DNA of 64,000 nt from an uncultured Bacteroidales bacterium. GTDB lineage: Bacteria > Bacteroidota > Bacteroidia > Bacteroidales > UBA932. Under the pieces are notes generated by a model. It was not told where the DNA came from and did no database searches. It worked only from the letters and a program-made list of their open reading frames with translations. The translations under genes were made by a program, and so were the position numbers. Below are positions 53,998 to 63,793 of this stretch, piece by piece. Where the stretch lies: NCBI GenBank assembly GCA_947179325.1, contig CAMXAU010000011.1:23892-87891 (forward strand), read 5' to 3'. Every line of letters starts with the position of its first letter. Position 1 is the first letter of the stretch.

Positions 53998-54543
53998 ATG
54001 AAGACAAGACGAATCCTATTGACTGTACTTTCTGCAGCATTGATCTGCGCAAGTACATCTGCCGCGGCACAGAAAAAGGCCCAGACACCGGAAAACATCG
54101 CCACACACAGGGCGAACGAGATGAAGAAGCAGATCGGCCTTACCGGCAAGCAATACCAGAAAGTCTACAGGCTTTTCCTGAAGGAAGAGGAACTGAGAAA
54201 AGAGCGGACGGGAAAAGAAAGAAGACCGCAGGGAGAGCGTCCTGAAAACGGGATGAGGCCAGAAGGCGGAAGACCCGGGGGACAGGGCGGTTTTGGACCT
54301 GGCCACCAGGGAGGGAGGCCACCTATGGGCGGCCGCCCAGGAGGGGTACAAGGCGGCAGAGGACCGGAAATGGGAGGCAGGCCAGGTGGACCTGGAGCCG
54401 GACATGGACCGGAAATGTCAGGACCGTCAAAAGACCCTGATTCTGCTGAATATATCAAGAAAGCCGACAAGCAGCTGAAGAAGATACTCTCAAAGGAGCA
54501 ATACAGGAAATGGAGAAAATTACATCCGGTAGAGCTTTGGTAG
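53998..54543 (+). CDS. Exported LTxxQ-motif (Spy/DUF4890-like) protein with Gly/Pro/Arg-rich insert
   Basis: The 181-residue product has a signal peptide (1-24, AAA-Q). An N-terminal helix carries LTGKQYQKVYRLFLKEEE and a C-terminal helix LSKEQYRKWRKL; both are LTxxQ-like repeats as in the periplasmic chaperones Spy and CpxP and in DUF4890 proteins. Between them (about 80-142) lies a low-complexity region of GGRPGG, GGRGPEMGG and GPGHQGG units. A chaperone or envelope-stress role is inferred from the LTxxQ helices; the insert has no known function. Confidence 0.75.
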   Translation: MKTRRILLTVLSAALICASTSAAAQKKAQTPENIATHRANEMKKQIGLTGKQYQKVYRLFLKEEELRKERTGKERRPQGERPENGMRPEGGRPGGQGGFGPGHQGGRPPMGGRPGGVQGGRGPEMGGRPGGPGAGHGPEMSGPSKDPDSAEYIKKADKQLKKILSKEQYRKWRKLHPVELW

Positions 54544-54588
54544 AAAGCACCGGGCTTTAATGAACGGAGTGATGTCCAATAGACAATA

Positions 54589-54623
54589 AACGTGGAGAAA
54601 GGTATATGCCTTGTCTCCACGTT
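54589..54623. terminator. Bidirectional terminator between the LTxxQ gene and rnr
   Basis: The stem AACGTGGAGA / TCTCCACGTT is followed by ATTTTCTTT on the plus strand and preceded by AATA on the other side. It lies 46 nt after the LTxxQ stop and 8 nt from the rnr stop. Confidence 0.7.
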
Positions 54624-54630
54624 ATTTTCT

Positions 54631-56955
54631 TTACCGTCCACCTTTCCGGCTCCCGGACTTTCCCGCAGACGACTTTGCGGCGGGCTTCTCCTGGGACTGC
54701 TTCCGGGCTGACTTCCTTGCAGAACGTTTCTTGGAGTCAGCGATGGCCTTGCGGACCTTCTCTTTGCGTGCTGCCTTGTTTCCTCCGGCAACAGGAGCGG
54801 AAGATTTTTCCTCGCGCTCTTCAAGACCAGTTTCAACAAGCTCATAGTCAAGCTGCTTCTGTTCCAGGTTTGTCTTCTTGACACGGATCTTCACATAGTC
54901 GCCAAGGTTGTAGACAACCCCCGAACGCTTTCCTACTATACGGTATCTGTCCTGGTCAAACTCAAAGAAATCCGAACGGACATCACGCAGTGACACCATT
55001 CCTTCAATCTTGGTAGGCTCTACCTCGACATACATGCCCCACTCGGTCAGGCCGGATATATGCCCCTCAAATTCATAGCCAACCTTGTCCTGCATATATT
55101 CGACAAGCTTATACTTGATGCTGGAACGCTCCGCCTCGGCGGCAACAACTTCACGCTCTGACGAATATTTACAGAGATTCTCGTAGAAATCCTTCTTCTG
55201 CGACTCCGCCCCGTCAAGATACATTGCCAGAAGCCTGTGCACCATCATGTCAGGATACCGGCGTATTGGCGATGTAAAATGAGTGTAATATTTGAATGCC
55301 AGGCCATAATGACCTATATTTTCAGTGTCATAGCGAGCCTTGGCCATTGTCCTCAGCGAAAGAAGCTCAATCGCATTGAACTCAGGTGTGTCTTTTGCCT
55401 TGGCGAACAATCCGTTCAATTCCCTGGAAATCTCTTTCCCGTTGCCCGTAGGCCCCATGGTATATCCGAAATTGTGTATAAATGCACGGAGATTCTCAAG
55501 TTTCTCCTGGTTCGGTTCGTCATGTATACGGTAGACAAAGGTCTTCTCCACCTTGCGGCCTTTCACCGGACATCCCGGAGTCCCCTTGCATCCTGTTGCC
55601 ACAAACTCGGCTACACTCCTGTTGGCAAGCAGCATGAACTCCTCGATGAGCCAGTTTGCCTCCTTGGAGATTTTCTGGTAGACACGTACCGGACGGCCCT
55701 TCTCATCCACCTCAACCTTCATTTCTGGACGCTCAAAGCTGATTGCGCCTGACGAGAACCTCTTTTTACGCAATTTGGCTGCAAGGCCGTTGAGGACAAG
55801 TATCGCCTTCTTCAGTTCATCCGGAATGATCATTCCATCTGTTATCCCATGCCCCATTGCAGAACCGTCTGCAACACCTTCGCCTTCAGGCACAGTGCCG
55901 TCAGTTCCTCCACGCAGCTCCATCGACATGGCTTTCTCACCGGCATCGATCACCTGCTGCGCCGTCTCATATGCAAACCTGTAGCTGGAGTTGATTACAG
56001 TCCTGCCGAACCAGCTGCTGACAACCTTTGCAAGCGGTGTAATCTCAAACACTGCCGAGAATGTCAGTTTCGGCTCGCCCGGGCGCAATGAGCATAGCTT
56101 GTTGGAGAGTTTCTCCGGAAGCATCGGGACAGTACGGTCCACAAGATAGACGGAAGTGCTGCGCTTCCGCGCCTCCTCCTCCACTGCCGAACCCGGCCTT
56201 ACATAATGCGTTACATCTGCGATATGCACCCCGACTTCAAAGTTCCCGTTTTCAAGCATCCTGAAAGACAGCGCATCGTCAAAATCCTTCGCATCAGCAG
56301 GATCTATTGTAAATGTCAGGACATCCCTGAAGTCCCTGCGCCTCTCAAGGTCCTTTTCCGTTATCTCATCCGGTATGCTGTCCGCGGCATTCTCGACCTC
56401 TGGCTCGAAACGGTACGGCAAGGCATATTCAGCAAGGATGGCATGCATCTCAGTATCATTCTCACCTGGTTCCCCAAGCACATCCACTATATGCCCCTCC
56501 GGCCCCATGGCGCCTTTAGGCCAGCCGTCAACAACAGCCGCCACCTTCATTCCGGACACTGCACCGAGCCTTGCGGCATCATCTGCCGACACTGTGATGT
56601 CATACGGCATGACACGGCTCTGCATCAGGACCCATGCCTGGTTCCCCACGATATGGAGAATGCCCACAAAAGGCCTTGGGGAACGTGACACAATCTCTAT
56701 CACGCGCCCTTCCCTTCTCTGCCGGTCTGTCTTTTCCTTGGTAACAGCGACACGGACTGTGTCACCGTGAAGTGCCCCGCCTGTCTTTGAGGCCTTTACA
56801 AATATATCGTCATTTTCCCCTTCAACAATTACGAAGACATAGCCTTCACGTGTCATCTGGACTCTTCCTGTAAATTCCGGATACGATTTCTTCTCTTTTT
56901 TTCCGGATTTCCGGCTGCCTGAGGCTCTGCCGCCACGGCTTTTTCTTGATGTCAT
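54631..56955 (-). CDS. rnr: Ribonuclease R
   Basis: This 774-residue 3'-5' exoribonuclease degrades structured RNA. Order of parts: a Lys/Arg/Ser-rich N-terminus (1-25), cold-shock domains (about 27-170), the RNB catalytic core with the metal-binding aspartates in DPADAKDFDDAL (218-229), an S1 domain (about 635-715, EFEGHISGLTEWGMYVEVEPTKIEGMVSL), and a basic Lys/Ser/Ala tail (about 725-774). An unusual Gly-rich insert of about 30 residues (GGTDGTVPEGEGVADGS...) sits inside the RNB core near residue 350. A -7 box TATATTTG lies at 56978-56985 (minus). Confidence 0.94.
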   Translation of the reverse strand: MTSRKSRGGRASGSRKSGKKEKKSYPEFTGRVQMTREGYVFVIVEGENDDIFVKASKTGGALHGDTVRVAVTKEKTDRQRREGRVIEIVSRSPRPFVGILHIVGNQAWVLMQSRVMPYDITVSADDAARLGAVSGMKVAAVVDGWPKGAMGPEGHIVDVLGEPGENDTEMHAILAEYALPYRFEPEVENAADSIPDEITEKDLERRRDFRDVLTFTIDPADAKDFDDALSFRMLENGNFEVGVHIADVTHYVRPGSAVEEEARKRSTSVYLVDRTVPMLPEKLSNKLCSLRPGEPKLTFSAVFEITPLAKVVSSWFGRTVINSSYRFAYETAQQVIDAGEKAMSMELRGGTDGTVPEGEGVADGSAMGHGITDGMIIPDELKKAILVLNGLAAKLRKKRFSSGAISFERPEMKVEVDEKGRPVRVYQKISKEANWLIEEFMLLANRSVAEFVATGCKGTPGCPVKGRKVEKTFVYRIHDEPNQEKLENLRAFIHNFGYTMGPTGNGKEISRELNGLFAKAKDTPEFNAIELLSLRTMAKARYDTENIGHYGLAFKYYTHFTSPIRRYPDMMVHRLLAMYLDGAESQKKDFYENLCKYSSEREVVAAEAERSSIKYKLVEYMQDKVGYEFEGHISGLTEWGMYVEVEPTKIEGMVSLRDVRSDFFEFDQDRYRIVGKRSGVVYNLGDYVKIRVKKTNLEQKQLDYELVETGLEEREEKSSAPVAGGNKAARKEKVRKAIADSKKRSARKSARKQSQEKPAAKSSAGKSGSRKGGR

Positions 56956-57011
56956 ATTATATTTCTTAATTACTCCGCAAATATAGCCTATATTTTCTCA
57001 TCAGGCACAGC

Positions 57012-57404
57012 TTATTTCACAATCGACACCTCGTAGCCGAACCATTCATCCAGCTTCATGTCAACTTTCTGCTCTATCTGGGGTGTCAGTTTCGACTGCA
57101 CCTTTTTCCACACATAATATACAGCACCGAGGTCATCCATGATACCGAGCAGGTGGAAGACCTTACGCGGGACAAGGTCACCCGGGACAGCTACATATAC
57201 CAGGGCTGCATATACTAGCAGTTTGTCAACGGTCGAAAGGTCTCCTTCCGCCAGCACATAATACAGGCATAGAAGCTGCCTTGCAGCGACACGGCCGACA
57301 CGGAGGGCTACTCCTTTCAATTTGCTATAGATATTGGCTGTCTCAACCTGCCAGTCAATGTTGCGTACCTTTGCAAAAAGGTCTTCAAATATATTTTCTG
57401 CCAT
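57012..57404 (-). CDS. YkvA family protein (DUF1232)
   Basis: This 130-residue protein has the DUF1232 core LLVYAALVYVAVPGDLVPRKVFHLLGIMDDLGAVYYVWKKV, including the conserved P-x-D-L-x-P and DD motifs and hydrophobic helices that suggest membrane association. Function unknown. It lies 57 nt upstream of the rnr start on the same strand. Its own -7 box TATATTTG may be at 57536-57543 (minus), which would give a leader of about 125 nt. Confidence 0.82.
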   Translation of the reverse strand: MAENIFEDLFAKVRNIDWQVETANIYSKLKGVALRVGRVAARQLLCLYYVLAEGDLSTVDKLLVYAALVYVAVPGDLVPRKVFHLLGIMDDLGAVYYVWKKVQSKLTPQIEQKVDMKLDEWFGYEVSIVK

Positions 57405-57633
57405 AATGTAAAAATTTTGTCATAAACATTCATGCCCGGTCCATAAGCATATGTCACAAGACACCGTTCCTCCGGCCTTCATCCGGTCAACAGGCCTTGA
57501 GCTGCAGATCAGCATACCATTACAGGCATGAAAGGCAAATATAGGAATTTTAATTCAGGCTGCATCACCGGGCCATTGCAATTGCGGCTATAAATGCAAA
57601 GGGCAGACCACTCTTCCTTTGAACAATATTTAT

Positions 57634-57641
57634 TATCTTTG
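57634..57641 (+). promoter_or_regulatory. Promoter -7 box of the gpmI operon
   Basis: TATCTTTG on the plus strand lies 45 nt before the gpmI ATG. The remainder of the spacer 57405-57686 holds no gene or tRNA that I can see. Confidence 0.55.
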
Positions 57642-57686
57642 TAGGTTGGTTTAAAGAATTCTAAATTTACAAAGATAAAAAGTATT

Positions 57687-59210
57687 ATGGACAGAAAAGT
57701 TCTTCTAATGATCCTCGACGGATGGGGCGAGGGAAAGCATGACTGGACAAACGCAATCTACACACAGGGCGCACCTTACATCAATTCACTCAGGGAGAGA
57801 TATCCTTTCGGGCATCTCCAGGCCTGCGGTGAATATGTCGGACTTCCAGACGGCCAGATGGGCAACTCGGAGGTAGGACACCTCAACCTCGGTGCCGGAA
57901 GGATTGTGTACCAGGACCTTGTAAAGATTAACATGGCATGCCGTGACCACAAGCTTCTCGAAAATCCTGAGATCAAGGCGGCATACGACTATGTAAAGCA
58001 GAACGGAAAGCAGCTCCATTTCATGGGACTCGCATCAATGGGAGGCGTGCACAGTTCACTGAACCATGTGTATGAATTCCTTGCCGTAGCAAAGGAATAT
58101 GGCCTTGAGAATGTATTTGTGCACTGTTTCATGGACGGACGCGACACTGACCCGAAGAGTGGCAAAGGCTTTATCGCTGACCTTGAGGCCGAGATGGCCA
58201 AGACTACAGGAAAAGTCGCATCTGTCTGCGGACGTTATTATGCAATGGACCGCGACAAGAGATGGGAGAGGGTAAAGCTTGCGTACGACCTGCTCGTCAA
58301 AGGTGAAGGCACAAAGGCAGTCTCTGCAACCGAGGCTATCGAGGCTTCATACGCCGAGGGTGTAACCGATGAGTTCATCAAGCCAATATCTATCACAGAT
58401 GCTGACGGCAATGCCCTTGGAACCGTACAGGAAGGCGATGCTGTCATATTCTTCAACTTCCGCAACGACAGGGCAAGGGAAATCACATCAGTCCTTACCC
58501 AGCAGGACCTTCCTGAGTTCGGGATGAAGACACTTCCTCTCTACTACTGCTGCCTTACACCATATGATGCAAACTTCAAGGGAGTGCACATCCTTTTCGA
58601 CAAGGAGAACGTACAGGACACTCTCGGAGAGACTGTTGCAAAGGCCGGGAAAAGCCAGCTCCGAATCGCCGAGACAGAGAAATATGCGCATGTGACATTC
58701 TTCTTCAATGGAGGACGCGAGGCACAGTTCGAGAACGAGGACAGGATCCTTGTAAACTCGCCAAAGGTCGCCACCTATGACCTCCTTCCGGAGATGAGTG
58801 CGCCAGAGGTCACTGAAAAGCTCGTTGAAGTGCTCAACACAGGAAAGGAGGACATGATCATCCTGAACTTCGCCAATGGAGACATGGTAGGACATACAGG
58901 AATATATTCTGCCATCTGCAAGGCTATATCAAGGGTGGACCAGTGCGTCAAGGAAGTTGTCGAGACCGCTATTGCAAACGGATATGTGGTTCTCCTCACC
59001 GCGGACCACGGAAACGCGGACAACGCCCTGAACACAGACGGCTCGCCAAATACTGCACACTCACTCAACCCTGTACAGTTCATTGTCATCAATGCCGGTG
59101 AAGAAGTAAAGGCAGTCAAGGACGGAAAGCTTGCAGACGTTGCCCCTACTATACTCAAGCTCATGGGAATCCCTCAGCCGGAGGCCATGACAGGCGAAGC
59201 ACTGATATAA
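57687..59210 (+). CDS. gpmI: 2,3-bisphosphoglycerate-independent phosphoglycerate mutase
   Basis: This 507-residue Mn-dependent enzyme of glycolysis interconverts 3- and 2-phosphoglycerate. The metal-binding D11 (LLMILDGWG) and the phosphorylated Ser 61 in [14 protein letters not shown] are present. [40 protein letters not shown] and [10 protein letters not shown] complete the alkaline-phosphatase-fold active site. Length is normal. It is the first gene of a three-gene unit with a ROK kinase (14-nt gap) and mannose-6-phosphate isomerase. Confidence 0.96.
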   Translation: MDRKVLLMILDGWGEGKHDWTNAIYTQGAPYINSLRERYPFGHLQACGEYVGLPDGQMGNSEVGHLNLGAGRIVYQDLVKINMACRDHKLLENPEIKAAYDYVKQNGKQLHFMGLASMGGVHSSLNHVYEFLAVAKEYGLENVFVHCFMDGRDTDPKSGKGFIADLEAEMAKTTGKVASVCGRYYAMDRDKRWERVKLAYDLLVKGEGTKAVSATEAIEASYAEGVTDEFIKPISITDADGNALGTVQEGDAVIFFNFRNDRAREITSVLTQQDLPEFGMKTLPLYYCCLTPYDANFKGVHILFDKENVQDTLGETVAKAGKSQLRIAETEKYAHVTFFFNGGREAQFENEDRILVNSPKVATYDLLPEMSAPEVTEKLVEVLNTGKEDMIILNFANGDMVGHTGIYSAICKAISRVDQCVKEVVETAIANGYVVLLTADHGNADNALNTDGSPNTAHSLNPVQFIVINAGEEVKAVKDGKLADVAPTILKLMGIPQPEAMTGEALI

Positions 59211-59224
59211 AACCACAATAATTT

Positions 59225-60334
59225 ATGGCAAACTTCAAAACTGATTCACGTATCGTCCTCACGCTGGACGCAGGTGGAACAAATATGGTGTTCGGAGCGA
59301 TGAGGAGCGGTGAGTTCATCATCGACCCGATCACCCTCCCGTCTAACGCCAACAACCTGGACCTGTGCCTTGAGACCATGGTCCTCGGATTCAACTCGGT
59401 AATCAACAGGCTGCAGGATGAGAAGCCGTCAGCAATCAGCTTCGCTTTCCCCGGGCCGGCAGACTATCCGAACGGAATCATCGGAGGATTCCTTCCTAAC
59501 TTCCCTTCTTTCAGGGAGGGTGTCGCACTCGGCCCGTTCCTCAGCGAGAAGTTCGGGATTCCTGTATTCATCAACAATGACGGCGACCTGTTCGCATATG
59601 GCGAGGCGCTCGGCGGATGCCTGCCACAGACCAACGCACGCCTGAAAGAGCTTGGCAGCAACAAGCAGTACAAGAATCTTCTCGGATATACTTTCGGGAC
59701 CGGCTTCGGCGTCGGGATTGTCATAAACGGCGAACTGAACAGGGGCGACAACTCATGCGTCGAGACATTCTGCCTGCCTCACAAGAAAATCAACGGTGTC
59801 ATTGTAGAGGAAGGCGTTGCCGTAAGGGCAGTCAAGAGAGTCTACGGTGAGGCGGCAGGACAGCCAGACCATAAATTCGAGCCTAAGGACATCTTCGACA
59901 TCGCGGAAGGCAAGCGCGAAGGCAACAAGGAGGCTGCTATAAAGGCTTTCGAGGAGATGGGAGAGGTTGCAGGATATGCCATGGCAACCGCCGTAACCCT
60001 CGTTGATGGCCTGATTGTGATTGGCGGCGGCATCACTGCTGCCAAGAAATACATCATGCCGGCATTGCTGAGGGCACTCCGCAGCAAGCTGCACACCCTT
60101 TCAGGCGAGGAGGTAGACCGCGTCCAGATGAAAGTCTACGACCTTGACAATGAAGAGGAGTTCAGGCAGTTCGCAGCCGGAGAACAGAGGTCTATCAAGA
60201 TCTACGGCAGCGACAAGGAAGTAATATATGACCCTCAGAAACGCATCGGAGTCGCTATCTCTGAAATGGGTGCGAGCAAGGCAATATCTGTAGGAGCATA
60301 TACATTTGCACTCAACCAGTTAGACAAACAGTAA
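59225..60334 (+). CDS. ROK family sugar kinase
   Basis: The 369-residue protein has the ATP-binding start LTLDAGGTNMVFGAM, the FAFPGPADYPNGIIGGFLPNFPSF substrate loop, the catalytic Asp region PVFINNDGDLFAYGEAL and GLIVIGGGITAAKKYI. ROK proteins phosphorylate glucose, fructose, mannose or N-acetyl sugars. The CxCGxxGC zinc site of ROK repressors and many kinases is not visible. The next gene, mannose-6-phosphate isomerase, makes a hexokinase or fructokinase role likely; the exact sugar is not known. Confidence 0.9.
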   Translation: MANFKTDSRIVLTLDAGGTNMVFGAMRSGEFIIDPITLPSNANNLDLCLETMVLGFNSVINRLQDEKPSAISFAFPGPADYPNGIIGGFLPNFPSFREGVALGPFLSEKFGIPVFINNDGDLFAYGEALGGCLPQTNARLKELGSNKQYKNLLGYTFGTGFGVGIVINGELNRGDNSCVETFCLPHKKINGVIVEEGVAVRAVKRVYGEAAGQPDHKFEPKDIFDIAEGKREGNKEAAIKAFEEMGEVAGYAMATAVTLVDGLIVIGGGITAAKKYIMPALLRALRSKLHTLSGEEVDRVQMKVYDLDNEEEFRQFAAGEQRSIKIYGSDKEVIYDPQKRIGVAISEMGASKAISVGAYTFALNQLDKQ

Positions 60335-60336
60335 AT

Positions 60337-61317
60337 ATGCTATATCCATTAAAATTCAGGCCGATCCTCAAGACTGTTGTCTGGGGAGGCGAAAAGATAG
60401 CCCCTTTCAAGGGCATTGAGACCGACCAGCACAACATTGGCGAGAGCTGGGAGCTTTCCGGAGTAAAGGGCAATGAATCAACAGTGGCAGGGGGAGAACT
60501 TGACGGCAGGACAATCACTTCCCTTATAGAGGAATTCAAAGGCCAGCTCATAGGACAGAAGAACTACGAAAAGACCGGGACAGAATTTCCGCTCCTAATA
60601 AAATTCATTGATGCAAGGCAGGATCTCTCGATACAGGTCCACCCGGACGATGCCCTTGCAGCTGAAAGGCACAACGGCTCAAAGGGAAAGACCGAGATGT
60701 GGTATGTGGTCTCAGCTGACGAGAAGGCACACCTGATGTCCGGACTTACCGAGAAGATCACCCCGGAAGAATATGCTGCGAAGGTAGAGAACAACACAAT
60801 CACAGAGGTTCTGCACGACTATAATGTAGAGGCCGGTGATGTGTTCTTTCTCCCCGCAGGACGCATCCACAGCATCGGAACAGGCTGTTTCATAGCGGAA
60901 ATCCAGCAGACATCCGACATAACATACAGGATCTATGACTTCGGACGTGTAGGGCTGGATGGAAAGCCGCGCGAACTTCACACGGAATTGTCAAAGGCAG
61001 CGATAGACTATACAGTCCTTCCTGACTACAAGACAGACTATAAAGAGGAGAAGAATGCGGAAAATGTACTTGTGGACTGCGGATATTTCACGACATCTCT
61101 CTACAATCTTGACAAGGCGTTTGCCAAAGACCTTTCTGCAACAGATTCATTCCTCATCGTAATCTGCACAGAGGGAGAAGGAAGCCTGTCCGACAACAAG
61201 GGCAACACTGTGTCACTGAAGCAGGGAGAGACCGTACTTGTCCCTGCCGACACCGACGAGGTCACATTCACCCCTGCTGACGGAGGTCTCAAGCTTCTTA
61301 CAAGCTATGTAAAATAA
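60337..61317 (+). CDS. manA: Mannose-6-phosphate isomerase, class I
   Basis: This 326-residue cupin-fold enzyme interconverts mannose-6-phosphate and fructose-6-phosphate. Probable zinc ligands are Q100 and H102 (SIQVHPDD), E120 (KTEMWYVV) and H178 (LPAGRIHSIGTG). The protein is of the short class (about 320 residues) common in Bacteroidetes and Firmicutes. It follows the ROK gene by 2 nt and ends the operon before a very strong terminator. Mannose from N-glycans, as released by the GH18 locus, would enter glycolysis here. Confidence 0.93.
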   Translation: MLYPLKFRPILKTVVWGGEKIAPFKGIETDQHNIGESWELSGVKGNESTVAGGELDGRTITSLIEEFKGQLIGQKNYEKTGTEFPLLIKFIDARQDLSIQVHPDDALAAERHNGSKGKTEMWYVVSADEKAHLMSGLTEKITPEEYAAKVENNTITEVLHDYNVEAGDVFFLPAGRIHSIGTGCFIAEIQQTSDITYRIYDFGRVGLDGKPRELHTELSKAAIDYTVLPDYKTDYKEEKNAENVLVDCGYFTTSLYNLDKAFAKDLSATDSFLIVICTEGEGSLSDNKGNTVSLKQGETVLVPADTDEVTFTPADGGLKLLTSYVK

Positions 61318-61346
61318 AGTGGACGACACAGTCCATGTGGACCAGA

Positions 61347-61386
61347 TACAAAAAGAGGACGGTGGTAATGTCGTCCTCTTTTTGTA
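61347..61386. terminator. Strong bidirectional terminator after manA
   Basis: A perfect 15-bp stem TACAAAAAGAGGACG / CGTCCTCTTTTTGTA with a 10-nt loop lies 30 nt after the manA stop. The A-run and T-run flanking the GC core allow termination in both directions. The remaining spacer to 61573 has no visible gene. Confidence 0.9.
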
Positions 61387-61573
61387 TTTATGGCATTGGA
61401 TCCAGACATCCTGCACAAAGCGGAAGCGCAACAGGCAGCGCACTAAGGCAGTTACTGTTCAGCGCGCTGGACAACACTTATCTTATTTTCACAATCCGGC
61501 CCTTCAACACGGATCTCACAATGTCTTGATTCCTTTGTGTAATTGGCTGTCACGCTTATTTCCAACTGTAGCA

Positions 61574-63658
61574 TTATTTCAACCCTCTTGCGCGAAGCAA
61601 TGCTGAAGGATTCGGCTCTGCACCACGGAAACGCCTGTAAAGAGCCATCGGCTCTTCGCTTCCACCTTTCTCCAGGATATTGCTGCGGAAAGATGCTGCA
61701 GTCTCCTTGTCAAATATGCCGTTCTGCATAAACAGTTCGAATGCATCCTTGTCCAGGACCTCCGCCCACAGGTAGCTGTAATAGCCCGCATTGTATCCAC
61801 CATTGAAGATATGGTTGAAATACGTAGTGCGGTAACGAGGTATAATCTCATCAATCAGCCCCATGTCAAAGCAGATAAAATCCTCATATTTGACAGGATC
61901 TATAATATACATTCCATTACTGCCTTTGATACCTGAGGAAAACGGGCATCCGGCTGAGACCTCAAGAGAAGTCAGTTCATGCCATTTCATATCAAGTATT
62001 GAAGCGGCAACAAGCTCAGTCGTCATGAATCCCTGGTTGAACGTAGCTGCATTGCGGATCTTTTCAACAAGCTCGGCAGGAATAACCTCACCTGTCTGGT
62101 AATGGCGGGCATACCCGGCAAGCACTTCTGGCTGGAACGCCCAGTTCTCGTAAATCTGCGACGGCAGCTCCACAAAGTCACGCGCCACTGAGGTCCCGCT
62201 GACCGCCTTATACCTGCACTTGCTCAGAAGCCCATGGAGAGCATGTCCGAATTCATGGAACATTGTGGACACCTCATCCAATGTAAGAAGCGACGGCATA
62301 TCTTCTGTCGGCTTGCTGAAATTCCCGACATTCACGATTATCGGCCTGATATCTTCCCCTGCGGCGGTAACCTCCTGGTTGCGGAAATTGTTCATCCATG
62401 CGCCTCCCCTCTTCGTGCTGCGGGGATAATAGTCAGTAAGCAAGATCCCTATGAATGACCCGTCCGCATCTGTCACTTTAAAGCCCTCCACGTCAGGGTG
62501 ATAGACAGGTATACTGTCAAGTTTCTCAATATTAAGCCCATATAATCTATGGGCAGTGGCAAACACACCTTCACGGACATTCTCCATCTTGAAATACGGC
62601 CTTACCTCATCCTCATTCAGGGCATATCTCGTCTGGCGCACACGGTCTGCGTAATATGCCCAGTCCCAAGGCCTGATGACTGCATCCTCACCAGCCGGCA
62701 GAAGCCCGGCAGCGACATCCTCATCCATCAGTTTCTGCATATCTGCCACCTCCTCACGCGCCTTCGCGGCAGCCGGTATCAGCAGTTTTATAAGGAATGC
62801 GTCAACCGTAGAGGCATCATGCGCCATCTTGTCGGCCAGGATCTGGTTTGCAGAATTATTATATCCAAGAAGCTTTGCCTTTTCAAGACGAAGGCCGGCA
62901 ATTCTGAGCACAATGTCCTTATTGTCATATCGGCCGCCATTGTTTCCCCTCGATGAATATGCCTTGAACATCCTTTCACGCAGGTCGCGGTCACTGCATG
63001 AAGCCATCTTCCCGGAATACTCCGATATCGATATCCCGAACTCTTCTGCAAATGAATTGTTCTGCGCGAGGATATTGTTGCCGAAACGCTGGGTCAGGAT
63101 TGCAAGTTCCTTGTTGATTGAGCGCATCTTTGCCTGCCCCTCCCTGTCAAGTGAAATCCCATTGCTGACAAAGGCGCGGTACATCTGGTCAAGCACCATC
63201 TCCTGCTCCCTGTCAAGCCCGAGCGAGCCTTTCCTGTCATAGAGGCTCTTCACCCTCTCAAAGAAATAAGGGTTCATGAATATGTCGTCATTATGCTCAG
63301 TAAGCATCGGGATCACCCTGTCTACAATCCTCTGCAGGGAAGGGGTGCCATCCGTCTCGGAAAGATTGAAAAGCACTCCCTGCACCTTGTCCAGAATCGC
63401 CCCTGAACGCTGATATGCAGCTATTGTGTTCTCAAACGTAGGCTCTTCGCTGCATGCAATGATTGCATCTATCTCCTTTTCCTGGAGCTTAATACCTATC
63501 TTCACCGCAGGCACGTAGTCCTTTTCCCGGATCTGGTCAAAAGGCGGCAGGCCATACGGAGTCTTCCATTCACCGAGGAACGGGTTAATCTTACTGCATC
63601 CTGATGCTGTCATAATGATGATTATTGCCAATAAAATACGGTAAACTCTTGGTCTCAT
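61574..63658 (-). CDS. M3 family metallopeptidase lipoprotein (peptidyl-dipeptidase Dcp type)
   Basis: This 694-residue zinc peptidase has the M3 active site H468-E-F-G-H472 (STMFHEFGHALHGLL) and the downstream helical domain with YYSYLWAEVLDKDAFELF and GYNAGYYSYL, which is the oligopeptidase A/Dcp pattern. It has a lipoprotein signal, MTASGC (Cys 21), so it should act in the periplasm, cleaving short peptides or dipeptides from C-termini. The promoter -7 box TAAGTTTG may lie at 63684-63691 (minus). Confidence 0.93.
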   Translation of the reverse strand: MRPRVYRILLAIIIIMTASGCSKINPFLGEWKTPYGLPPFDQIREKDYVPAVKIGIKLQEKEIDAIIACSEEPTFENTIAAYQRSGAILDKVQGVLFNLSETDGTPSLQRIVDRVIPMLTEHNDDIFMNPYFFERVKSLYDRKGSLGLDREQEMVLDQMYRAFVSNGISLDREGQAKMRSINKELAILTQRFGNNILAQNNSFAEEFGISISEYSGKMASCSDRDLRERMFKAYSSRGNNGGRYDNKDIVLRIAGLRLEKAKLLGYNNSANQILADKMAHDASTVDAFLIKLLIPAAAKAREEVADMQKLMDEDVAAGLLPAGEDAVIRPWDWAYYADRVRQTRYALNEDEVRPYFKMENVREGVFATAHRLYGLNIEKLDSIPVYHPDVEGFKVTDADGSFIGILLTDYYPRSTKRGGAWMNNFRNQEVTAAGEDIRPIIVNVGNFSKPTEDMPSLLTLDEVSTMFHEFGHALHGLLSKCRYKAVSGTSVARDFVELPSQIYENWAFQPEVLAGYARHYQTGEVIPAELVEKIRNAATFNQGFMTTELVAASILDMKWHELTSLEVSAGCPFSSGIKGSNGMYIIDPVKYEDFICFDMGLIDEIIPRYRTTYFNHIFNGGYNAGYYSYLWAEVLDKDAFELFMQNGIFDKETAASFRSNILEKGGSEEPMALYRRFRGAEPNPSALLRARGLK

Positions 63659-63793
63659 ATAAGTCTTTTTAATACATATGACGCAAACTTACACAAAAAC
63701 TTCCGTGTGAACAATACTTTATGTCCAGGAACAATCGCATGACATGCAGAACAACACTGACTTAAGCTGTCTTTGTCAGACATTCATAAGGCA

